Origin: Actinomycetota bacterium
GTDB lineage: Bacteria; Actinomycetota; Actinomycetes; Nanopelagicales; Nanopelagicaceae
Direction: 5' to 3'
DNA length: 5,007 nt
Assembly: GCA_009705165.1 (NCBI GenBank)
Contig: WLCU01000087.1
Coordinates: 1-5,007, forward strand
Part shown: positions 1 through 5,007 of the stretch, one piece after another
Layout: every line of letters begins with the position of its first letter
How positions within the stretch are numbered: the stretch's first letter is position 1
Translations under genes and position numbers: made by a program
The notes under the pieces: model-generated
The model's database searches: none
What the model was told of the DNA's origin: nothing
Seen by the model: the letters and a program-made list of their open reading frames with translations, nothing else

Positions 1-1498
1 CACAAATGACTTAGCAGTTCTAGTTCAAACTCTAGAAGAGCTCGATGGGTTAAGCGAAAATGAAATTGCATCAGCTGCGGCTGCGGCAAAAGATCGTGGC
101 CATGAAGGTAAATGGCTCATTGGGATGGTCAATTTTTCAGGAAACCCGGTATTGGATTCACTTACTAATCGCGAACTGCGTAAAAAAATCATGCAGGAAT
201 CCTTAGTTAAAGCCAACCGTGCTAACGAAAATGACAATAAACCAGTGCTATTGCAGATGGTTAATTTGCGTGCAGAGCGGGCCAAACTATTTGGCAAGAA
301 CACTCATGCCGAACATGTAATTGCCGTACAAACTGCCGAACACCCAGATAACGTGCATGCAATGCTTCGCAAGATCGCACCAGCTGCAGTTCGCAATGCA
401 AAAGCCGAAGCCGAGGACCTGAAGAAATCAGCCGGCCATGAAATTGAAAGTTGGGACTGGGGTTTTTATACCGAGCAAGTTCGTCTAGAAAAATACAACA
501 TTGATACCAGCAAGATGCGGCCTTACTTTGAACTTGAATCTGTTCTAAAGAACGGAGTTTTCTTTGCCGCAAATAAACTCTTTGGAATTACTTTCAAAGA
601 GCGCCCGGATCTAACCACCTACCATCCTGAAGCACGTGCCTTTGAAGTAAATAATGAAGATGGCTCGAAGGTTGGCCTCTTTATCGGTGATTTTTATACC
701 CGTGATTCAAAGCGTGGTGGTGCTTGGATGAATAACTTGGTTGATCAAAATTTCCTTTTCAATCAACTTCCAGTCGTTGTAAATAATTTAAATATTCCAA
801 AGCCTCCTGCAGGCAAGCCCACGCTATTAACTTATGATGAAACGACAACTTTGTTCCACGAGTTCGGACATGCGTTGCACGGACTGCTTTCACAAGTTAA
901 ATACCCACGGGTTTCTGGCACAAGCGTTCAGCGTGACTTTGTCGAATTCCCATCACAAGTAAATGAGATGTGGATCTTGTGGCCAGAAGTTGTCGAAAAC
1001 TACGCACGTCATCATGAAACAGGTGAAAAACTTCCACAAGAGTGGATTGATAACTTAAAAGCGGCATCTACTTTTAATGAAGGTCACGCAACAACAAGTT
1101 ACTTGGCTGCGGCAATCTTAGATTTAGCTTGGCACTCACTTACAAGTGAAGAAGCGGCCAAAGTTACTGATGTTGAAGGTTTTGAAGCACAAGCAATTAA
1201 GGATTACGGCTTGGAGTTTGCACCCGTCCCAACCCGTTACCGCTCAACTTATTTCAGCCATATCTTTGCCGGAGGTTACTCATCTGGGTATTACGGCTAT
1301 ATCTGGTCAGAAGTTTTAGATGCAGATACCGTGGATTGGTTTAAAGAAAATGGTGGATTGCAACGTAAAAACGGTGAGCATTTCAAGAACACACTTCTAG
1401 GTAGAGGTGGGTCAATTGATTCTATGCAGATGTTTAGAAACTTCCGTGGTCGCGATTCAAAGATCGAGCCGTTGTTGAAGCGTCGTGGTTTGCTGTAG
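1..1498 (+). CDS. dcp: M3-family zinc peptidase, peptidyl-dipeptidase Dcp type (5' end missing)
   Basis: Probable cytoplasmic metallopeptidase that cleaves short peptides, as Dcp removes C-terminal dipeptides. The frame is open from base 2, giving 498 visible residues. Family members are about 680, so roughly the first 180 lie left of the window; the ATG at 125 is internal, because the residues before it fit the family (for example the Leu-Ser-Glu stretch and the Ala-rich helix). Seen directly: the zinc motif HEFGH at 857-871 (residues 286-290 of the fragment), and the third zinc ligand Glu in DFVEFPSQ at 944-946, 29 residues after the first His as in Dcp. Also seen are the substrate-binding Tyr/His/Gly-rich segment YFSHIFAGGYSSGYYGY at about 1250-1302 and a normal family C-terminus (Ile-Glu-Pro-Leu-Leu...Arg-Gly-Leu). 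No stop or frameshift interrupts it. It could be labelled oligopeptidase A, but the GTSVQRDFVEFPSQVNEMW block and the C-terminus fit Dcp better. It converges on the DUF167 gene and overlaps it by 42 bases. Confidence 0.93.
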   Translation, partial: TNDLAVLVQTLEELDGLSENEIASAAAAAKDRGHEGKWLIGMVNFSGNPVLDSLTNRELRKKIMQESLVKANRANENDNKPVLLQMVNLRAERAKLFGKNTHAEHVIAVQTAEHPDNVHAMLRKIAPAAVRNAKAEAEDLKKSAGHEIESWDWGFYTEQVRLEKYNIDTSKMRPYFELESVLKNGVFFAANKLFGITFKERPDLTTYHPEARAFEVNNEDGSKVGLFIGDFYTRDSKRGGAWMNNLVDQNFLFNQLPVVVNNLNIPKPPAGKPTLLTYDETTTLFHEFGHALHGLLSQVKYPRVSGTSVQRDFVEFPSQVNEMWILWPEVVENYARHHETGEKLPQEWIDNLKAASTFNEGHATTSYLAAAILDLAWHSLTSEEAAKVTDVEGFEAQAIKDYGLEFAPVPTRYRSTYFSHIFAGGYSSGYYGYIWSEVLDADTVDWFKENGGLQRKNGEHFKNTLLGRGGSIDSMQMFRNFRGRDSKIEPLLKRRGLL

Positions 1499-1768
1499 TT
1501 CTTGATATTTCTTTTCAAGTTCAACAACTTCTCCGCTAACCAGTAAACGCTTATCTCGACCTAATTCACCAAAAACAATGGTGAAATCGCGAGCGCGACA
1601 ATCAAATGCTTTTGCGAGTTCTTTGATTACGGCTTCGTTAGCTTTGCCGTCAACGGCAGGTGCTTGAACCGCAACAACTAAACGTGGCGGGTCACCAGCA
1701 ACACCACCAACTTTATTTCGTGAAGAATTTGGGCGAACCCGAATTTCAATTAATAACTGCTCTGACAC
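1457..1768 (-). CDS. DUF167 (YggU-like) family protein
   Basis: A 103-residue small soluble protein of the DUF167/YggU family, which has no settled biochemical role. The family pattern is clear: IRVRPNSSRNKVGG (residues 9-22), then a beta strand and the hallmark VQAPAVDGKANEAVIKELA (about residues 34-52), then GELGRDK near residues 67-73, where the family usually has a G..SR.K motif. The core ends near residue 80. The rest is a Glu/Lys- then Gln-rich tail, and its last 13 residues are encoded opposite the conserved end of the peptidase gene. The start is a GTG directly after the TAA of the DUF5302 gene, in the same frame. No good Shine-Dalgarno lies at normal distance, so translation probably depends on reinitiation. 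The start fits the family N-terminus, which begins with a beta strand a few residues in. Last gene of the bldC-DUF5302-DUF167 set. Confidence 0.9.
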   Translation of the reverse strand: MSEQLLIEIRVRPNSSRNKVGGVAGDPPRLVVAVQAPAVDGKANEAVIKELAKAFDCRARDFTIVFGELGRDKRLLVSGEVVELEKKYQELQQTTTLQQRLDL

Positions 1769-1960
1769 TTAGCCAGCAGAACCAGATCCTGATGGACCGG
1801 CTTTGCGCTGTACCTGTGGAGCTCCACCACTTCGTTGTCCGCCGCGAATCTTTGATCCACTTTCAGAATGTGTTTGTGTTCCTGGTGCTCCCGGCTTATT
1901 TTTCTTAGCTTCAAGGGCAGCAAGCATTCTTGCTTTCATGTCATCATTCTTATCGGCCAT
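1769..1960 (-). CDS. Small DUF5302-type actinobacterial protein
   Basis: A 63-residue protein resembling the actinobacterial DUF5302 family, whose function is unknown. The N-terminus is charged and helical (MADKNDDMKARMLAALEAKK). It is followed by a low-complexity Gly/Pro/Ser region and a basic stretch with SKIRGG, QRSGG and QRKAG (residues 35-55), matching the family layout of an acidic helical head and a basic Arg/Lys-Ser-Gly tail. It has no membrane segment or signal peptide and is probably largely disordered outside the first helix. The ATG at 1960-1958 has an AGGA seven bases upstream. It lies 25 bases after the bldC stop and abuts the DUF167 GTG start with no spacer. The family assignment is from pattern memory; that the gene is real is supported by its place in the operon, its ribosome binding site and its family-like composition. 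Confidence 0.75.
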   Translation of the reverse strand: MADKNDDMKARMLAALEAKKNKPGAPGTQTHSESGSKIRGGQRSGGAPQVQRKAGPSGSGSAG

Positions 1961-1985
1961 GCATTAATCCTACTGCACTTAGAAA

Positions 1986-2183
1986 TTAAGAGCTTGATTC
2001 CTTATATTCGCGTAAACGTTCCAGAACTTCTGATTCGCGATACCGACGGTGCCCACCTAAAGTGCGAATGGCCGTTAATTTGCCGGCCTTTGCCCACCTA
2101 GTGACAGTCTTTGGATTGACGTGAAAACGCACTGCAACCTCTTTAGGGGTGAGTAGGACTTCAGCATCAGGTAAGTGCGCCAT
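1986..2183 (-). CDS. bldC: BldC, MerR-like developmental/transcriptional regulator
   Basis: A 65-residue DNA-binding protein consisting of only a winged helix-turn-helix. Residues 11-36 (from LTPKEVAVRF to TVTRWAKAGKL) form the helix-turn-helix, and residues 37-50, including TLGGHRRYRE, form the wing typical of MerR-type and excisionase-like domains. The sequence is nearly the same as Streptomyces BldC over PKTVTRWAKAGKL and IRTLGGHRRYRE, and the length is close (68 in Streptomyces). It lacks the dimerisation helix and effector domain of true MerR proteins. Streptomyces BldC is known to bind direct repeats by head-to-tail assembly and to control the timing of development; a non-sporulating organism would use it for something else. 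The ATG at 2183-2181 follows a purine-rich ribosome binding site. The upstream gap holds a candidate promoter and ATTG repeats. It heads a tight cluster with the DUF5302 and DUF167 genes. Confidence 0.93.
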   Translation of the reverse strand: MAHLPDAEVLLTPKEVAVRFHVNPKTVTRWAKAGKLTAIRTLGGHRRYRESEVLERLREYKESSS

Positions 2184-2188
2184 ATCAA

Positions 2189-2196
2189 CCTCTCCC
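2189..2196 (-). promoter_or_regulatory. Ribosome binding site of bldC
   Basis: On the - strand the sequence GGGAGAGG ends five bases before the bldC ATG. Its GGGAG part is eight bases away and the AGAGG part five. It supports the chosen start and shows that bldC, unlike the gene before it, can be initiated independently. Confidence 0.7.
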
Positions 2197-2210
2197 GCCG
2201 CCGTGTCCGA

Positions 2211-2264
2211 ATTGCTCCGTATTGTGGTGAAGTATTGCGATTTAACTGGCTATAAGCAATACGG
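2211..2264. repeat. ATTG/GTATTG repeat cluster upstream of bldC
   Basis: On the + strand ATTG occurs in the same orientation at 2211-2214, 2221-2224 and 2234-2237, so at steps of 10 and 13 bases; the second and third copies extend to GTATTG. An inverted copy, GCAATACGG, lies at 2256-2264. It forms an 8-base perfect inverted repeat with CCGTATTG (2217-2224) and a 7-base one with GTATTGC (2232-2238). The copies overlap the candidate -10 and -35 elements, so an operator is possible, but binding is inferred only. Confidence 0.5.
2231..2259 (-). promoter_or_regulatory. Candidate promoter for bldC-DUF5302-DUF167
   Basis: Read on the - strand, TTGCTT (2259-2254) could be a -35 element and AATACT (2236-2231) a -10 element, with exactly 17 bases between them. 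The -10 matches TATAAT at four of six positions; the -35 shares only the TTG. A start of transcription near 2224 would leave a leader of about 40 bases before bldC. Support is positional: this is the largest gap between genes in the window. The consensus match is modest, and bldC could also be transcribed from purF or from further upstream. Confidence 0.38.
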
Positions 2265-2274
2265 TTTAAATGAA

Positions 2275-3090
2275 TTAATTAGCTGATTCAAGTGCCTGAA
2301 CTCTGCGCCAACGCGACATTAGCCGCTCGTAACCCTGGCCGGCCATCAACCCATCGGCGGCAGCAAGTCCGGACAAAGATTGCAAAACATCTTCGATTGA
2401 TGTGTCGGCAAGTAAGCCATCTTCATCATTATCGCGAAGTGCCTTATCTAAATAGATTGCAAGTCCGCCGTAGTCGAGTTCAACATAAGATTTTGGGTGA
2501 AACATTTCTAGCCAATCTAAAAGATTTGCAAGATCTTGTTCGACTGGACCTTCACCAAAAGCATTAACAACGCTTTCATGGGCGAGCTGCCCCCGGGCTT
2601 TTGCATTTGCAACAGTTGTGCGTGCCATTGTGAATAAGCCATCTTTGTTTTCACCACGAGTGCGCTCTTCTGGCAGAAACAATAAAAACCAACGAGGTGG
2701 AATTACCCAAGTCTCATTAAGAATATGTGGAACTTTATCCTCTAGTAAATCTACTCCGGCAGTAATTACTTCTTCCATGGCCGGCGAAATAAAATATGGA
2801 ACAACGGTGCTTGGTAATGAATCTTTAAAGTTATCTAACGCCGCCCAACAACGCGTTGCAGTTGACCAAGGTGCAACATATCTTTGACCATCAACATCAA
2901 TAATATGAACACCATCTGGTCGACCAGCTGGCGGCTCGGGAACTATTGTGCGTGCGAGAGCAAACTCTTCTTCGTGAATGTAACTTTCATTATTGATTTC
3001 GATTGTTTGCCAACGCAAACGGTCAGCAGGTTCGAATGCAGAAAGTGGTTCGTAGATACGAAGTGAAGCGACGTACGGTGTAGGTCTCAC
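2275..3090 (-). CDS. Conserved actinobacterial protein of unknown function (271 aa)
   Basis: I recognise no named domain. The protein is soluble-looking, rather acidic and rich in Trp and aromatic residues, with no signal peptide or membrane helix. Visible landmarks are an N-terminal RPTPYVASLRIYEPLSAF (residues 2-19), a beta-like segment around VHIIDVDGQRYVAPW (61-75), and a hydrophobic WVIPPRWFLLFLPEE (128-142) that looks like a buried core strand pair. After these come a mostly helical C-terminal half and a basic end, YERLMSRWRRVQALE (254-268). The N-terminus resembles a hypothetical protein I associate with the purM/DUF3073/bldC neighbourhood of other Actinobacteria, but this is recollection. 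The GTG start overlaps the DUF3073 stop (GTGA) and has no clear Shine-Dalgarno, pointing to translational coupling with that gene. It ends 91 bases before bldC. The reading frame is intact and its codon use is like that of its neighbours. Confidence 0.85.
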   Translation of the reverse strand: MRPTPYVASLRIYEPLSAFEPADRLRWQTIEINNESYIHEEEFALARTIVPEPPAGRPDGVHIIDVDGQRYVAPWSTATRCWAALDNFKDSLPSTVVPYFISPAMEEVITAGVDLLEDKVPHILNETWVIPPRWFLLFLPEERTRGENKDGLFTMARTTVANAKARGQLAHESVVNAFGEGPVEQDLANLLDWLEMFHPKSYVELDYGGLAIYLDKALRDNDEDGLLADTSIEDVLQSLSGLAAADGLMAGQGYERLMSRWRRVQALESAN

Positions 3091-3263
3091 GCACGTGGAA
3101 TGTAATTGCCTTCAGCAAAGGGATCATCGTCATCCCTGTTACGTGAAGGTTCTACTTCGCCGTGAAGTTCTTTCGCAAGACGATCTAGATCCATATCTTG
3201 TGAGTTATATTTCAAATCACGAGCAACTTTGGTCTGTTTTGCTTTGGCTCGGCCGCGACCCAT
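3087..3263 (-). CDS. Small DUF3073 protein
   Basis: A 58-residue protein that is easily missed because of its size. It opens with MGRGRAKAKQTKVARDLKY, the hallmark basic N-terminus of actinobacterial DUF3073 proteins. Next come a short amphipathic helix around residues 24-34 (MDLDRLAKELH), an acidic run of four Asp (residues 44-47) and a PFAEGNYIPRA end. The function is unknown; the Lys/Arg-rich head could bind nucleic acid, but that is inference. Family members known to me tend to have a longer acidic tail. The ATG at 3263-3261 has an excellent AAGGAG eight bases upstream. Its TGA (3089-3087) overlaps the GTG of the next gene by four bases. It follows purM by 43 bases, as DUF3073 genes sit beside purM in Streptomyces and Mycobacterium. 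Confidence 0.9.
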   Translation of the reverse strand: MGRGRAKAKQTKVARDLKYNSQDMDLDRLAKELHGEVEPSRNRDDDDPFAEGNYIPRA

Positions 3264-3271
3264 AGTGCGAG

Positions 3272-3277
3272 CTCCTT
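3272..3277 (-). promoter_or_regulatory. Strong ribosome binding site of the DUF3073 gene
   Basis: AAGGAG on the - strand, eight bases before the ATG at 3263. It is the best Shine-Dalgarno in the window. It fixes the start of this short gene and probably sets the translation level of the coupled 271-residue gene after it. Confidence 0.8.
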
Positions 3278-3306
3278 AACTGTTGCGTGTTCGTCAGAGG
3301 CGTAGG

Positions 3307-4365
3307 TTATCGCGCTCTGTAGGTGCCTTCCAAAGTTGAGCGTGAATCGGAGGCCTCTCTAGCCTGTACAACGCCGGCGACCCAGGCTTTCATTCCCCGG
3401 GCAGCCAGGGATCGAAGCGCTAAATCGGCAGAATCGGGCGAAACTATTGCCGTCATCCCAATTCCACAGTTCCAGGTCCGCTCCATATCAGCTTGCGGAA
3501 CTCCGCCAATTTTAGATAAGAACTCCATCTCAACTGGGATCGACCAAGTTGAGCGATCATAAATTGCGGTTAAGTGATCAGGAATTACGCGCGCAGTATT
3601 TTCGGCGATTCCACCACCAGTTATGTGTGAAAATCCACGAAGCTTTCCTTGCATCGATTTAATTAAAGCTAAACAATCGAGTGCGTAAATTTCTGTTGGA
3701 ATCAAGAAAACTTCGCCAGAGGTTTTTCCATATTCACTAACATGAGCTTCAAGTGAAAGTTTAGCCGTCTTAATAATATGGCGAACTAGAGAAAACCCAT
3801 TTGCATGAAATCCACTTGCCGGCATCGCAATTAATACATCGCCTTTTTGAACTAGATGTGCACCTAGCTGTAGATCCGCATCAACAACACCAGTAGCTGC
3901 ACCTGCAACATCGAACTCATCGTCTTCAAGCAGGCCAGGGTGTTCGGCAGTTTCGCCACCAATTAACGCAGTGCCAGCTTTTTCACAACCCCTTGCAATG
4001 CCGCCAACAATTTCGGCGATGCGTTCTGGGATAACTTTTCCAACTGCAATGTAGTCGGTCATGAAAAGTGGTTCAGCACCACATACAACTAAATCATCGA
4101 CAACCATGGCAACTAGATCTTCACCGATTGTGTCGTATTTACCTAAAGCTCGGGCAATCTCGGTCTTAGTTCCAACGCCATCAGTTGACGTTGCAAGTAA
4201 AGGCTTTTTCATATTCTTTAACGCGCTTGCATCAAATAGACCAGCAAAACCACCGATTCCACCCATAACTTCAGGCCGAGTTGCTTTTGCAATTGAAGCT
4301 TTCATTAACTCAACTGCGCGATCGCCTGCATCTATATCTACTCCGGCGTCTTTATATGTACTCAT
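3307..4365 (-). CDS. purM: Phosphoribosylformylglycinamidine cyclo-ligase (AIR synthetase)
   Basis: Converts FGAM and ATP to aminoimidazole ribonucleotide (AIR), ADP and phosphate, the fifth step of de novo purine synthesis, in the cytoplasm. The protein is 352 residues, the usual length. Motifs in order are YKDAGVDIDAG (4-14), the ATP/substrate loop STDGVGTK (60-67), GGETAE (136-141), the Gly-rich HITGGG (247-252) and NCGIGM (299-304). The two-domain layout of the PurM/PurL/SelD/ThiL superfamily (N-terminal AIRS dimer domain, C-terminal alpha/beta domain) is complete. The ATG is joined to the purF stop as TAATG, sharing one base, and has only a weak GGAAG 13 bases upstream, so translation is probably coupled to purF. 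All the key motifs are present and the gene looks functional. Confidence 0.98.
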   Translation of the reverse strand: MSTYKDAGVDIDAGDRAVELMKASIAKATRPEVMGGIGGFAGLFDASALKNMKKPLLATSTDGVGTKTEIARALGKYDTIGEDLVAMVVDDLVVCGAEPLFMTDYIAVGKVIPERIAEIVGGIARGCEKAGTALIGGETAEHPGLLEDDEFDVAGAATGVVDADLQLGAHLVQKGDVLIAMPASGFHANGFSLVRHIIKTAKLSLEAHVSEYGKTSGEVFLIPTEIYALDCLALIKSMQGKLRGFSHITGGGIAENTARVIPDHLTAIYDRSTWSIPVEMEFLSKIGGVPQADMERTWNCGIGMTAIVSPDSADLALRSLAARGMKAWVAGVVQAREASDSRSTLEGTYRAR

Positions 4366-5007
4366 TAGTTACCGTGCACTTCCGTGATTTCAAGGCGCAT
4401 TTTGCCTTCAGACATATCTGCGGGAATGCGAATTGGATATTGACCCGTAAAGCAAGCCCCGCATAGCTTATTTTCATCAACCTGGGTCGATTTAATTAAG
4501 CCTTCAAGAGATACATAGCCCAATGAATCAGCGCCGATAGACCGACGAATCTCTTCAATTTCAAGACCGCTCGCCACAAGTTCAGCACGAGTCGCAAAAT
4601 CAATTCCATAAAAACATGGCCACTTAACTGGTGGGGATGAAATACGGACGTGAATTTCTCGAGCACCTGCCTCGCGCAACATGCGAACTATTGCACGCTG
4701 TGTATTTCCACGAACAATTGAATCATCGACAACAACAATTCGTTTGCCTTCGATTATGTCGCGAAGTGGATTTAATTTTAAGCGGATACCAAGTTGTCGA
4801 ATTGTCTGGCTTGGCTGGATAAATGTGCGACCAACATATGAATTTTTAACTAGGCCCATGCCATATGGAATTCCTGATGCTTTGGCGTAACCAATTGCAG
4901 CGGGTGTTCCAGATTCGGGAACTGGGATTACTAAATCAGCTTCTGTTGGGTGTTCTTTTGCTAGTTGTTCGCCAACTGCAACTCTTGTCGCGTGAACATT
5001 TCGGCCA
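4365..5007 (-). CDS. purF: Amidophosphoribosyltransferase, C-terminal part (5' end off the right edge)
   Basis: First committed step of purine synthesis: glutamine and PRPP give 5-phosphoribosylamine. Only the last 213 residues are in the window, and the frame is open to the edge; the ATG at 4859 is internal. The fragment covers the phosphoribosyltransferase half. It shows GRNVHATRVAVG (1-12), the VPESGTPAA motif (about 35-43) and the PRPP loop VVVDDSIVRGNT (91-102). Cys at 131 (in PCFYGID) and the CGAC pair at 182 and 185 match ligands of the 4Fe-4S cluster in the Bacillus-type enzyme, so this is probably the oxygen-sensitive iron-sulfur form rather than the E. coli type. The glutaminase domain with its N-terminal Cys, and the first cluster Cys, are not visible. 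It is followed directly by purM. Confidence 0.97.
   Translation of the reverse strand, partial: GRNVHATRVAVGEQLAKEHPTEADLVIPVPESGTPAAIGYAKASGIPYGMGLVKNSYVGRTFIQPSQTIRQLGIRLKLNPLRDIIEGKRIVVVDDSIVRGNTQRAIVRMLREAGAREIHVRISSPPVKWPCFYGIDFATRAELVASGLEIEEIRRSIGADSLGYVSLEGLIKSTQVDENKLCGACFTGQYPIRIPADMSEGKMRLEITEVHGN

Noticed and set aside
125..127. ATG at 125 as the true start of the peptidase gene.
   Set aside because: The frame is open to the window edge, the residues before it fit the M3 family, and the resulting protein would lack far more of the N-terminal domain than the family allows.
261..572. Open frame of 103 codons on the - strand within the peptidase gene.
   Set aside because: It is antisense to conserved peptidase coding sequence; the Arg/Cys/His-rich composition is typical of a shadow frame.
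1501..1519. CTTGA...TCAAG inverted repeat just after the peptidase stop, considered as a terminator.
   Set aside because: The stem is only five A/T-leaning base pairs with a nine-base loop and no following T tract, and it lies inside the DUF167 coding region.
2273..2280. AATTAATT palindrome at the end of the 271-residue gene, considered as a binding or attachment site.
   Set aside because: It is short and A/T-only, is partly formed by the stop codon, and no second copy or integrase is nearby.
4061..4387. Open frame of 108 codons on the + strand opposite the purM start.
   Set aside because: It is antisense to a fully conserved gene, resembles no family and has no plausible operon context.
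4857..4859. ATG at 4859 (- strand) as the start of purF.
   Set aside because: It falls inside the phosphoribosyltransferase domain; conserved PurF motifs (GRNVHATR, VPESGTPAA) continue upstream in the same frame.

Overview
The window is a compact piece of an actinobacterial chromosome with no gene-free stretch over 100 bases. The gene set is typical of Actinobacteria: BldC, a DUF3073 protein, a DUF5302 protein, and purF-purM in their usual neighbourhood. Base composition looks moderate, with many A/T-ending codons, not the high GC of Streptomyces or Mycobacterium. With the one- to four-base gene overlaps, this suggests a streamlined, low-GC lineage such as the freshwater acI group (Nanopelagicales, e.g. 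Planktophila or Nanopelagicus). That placement is inferred from style and gene content, not from a search.

Layout: the left third (about 1-1498, + strand) is the 3' three quarters of an M3-family zinc peptidase of the peptidyl-dipeptidase Dcp type, cut by the window edge. Everything else is on the - strand, read from right to left. It begins with the C-terminal part of purF (cut by the right edge), then purM, a 58-residue DUF3073 protein, a 271-residue conserved protein of unknown function, bldC, a 63-residue DUF5302 protein and a DUF167 (YggU-like) protein. The DUF167 gene runs tail to tail into the peptidase gene, with a 42-base overlap.

Organisation: purF and purM share one base (TAATG). 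The DUF3073 gene follows purM after 43 bases and has its own strong ribosome binding site. The 271-residue gene starts inside the DUF3073 stop (GTGA). A 91-base gap before bldC is the largest in the window and the only place that looks like an internal promoter; it carries a cluster of ATTG/GTATTG repeats overlapping a candidate -35/-10 pair. bldC, the DUF5302 gene and the DUF167 gene then follow with 25- and 0-base gaps. The last two are in the same reading frame, separated only by one TAA.

Functionally, PurF and PurM catalyse steps 1 and 5 of de novo IMP synthesis, BldC is a small MerR-like DNA-binding regulator, and the rest are conserved small proteins of unclear role. I see no mobile element, CRISPR array, RNA gene or defence system. 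The window is mostly conserved housekeeping. The points worth a second look are the repeat cluster upstream of bldC, the single-stop DUF5302/DUF167 junction, the coupled DUF3073/unknown gene pair and the convergent coding overlap.
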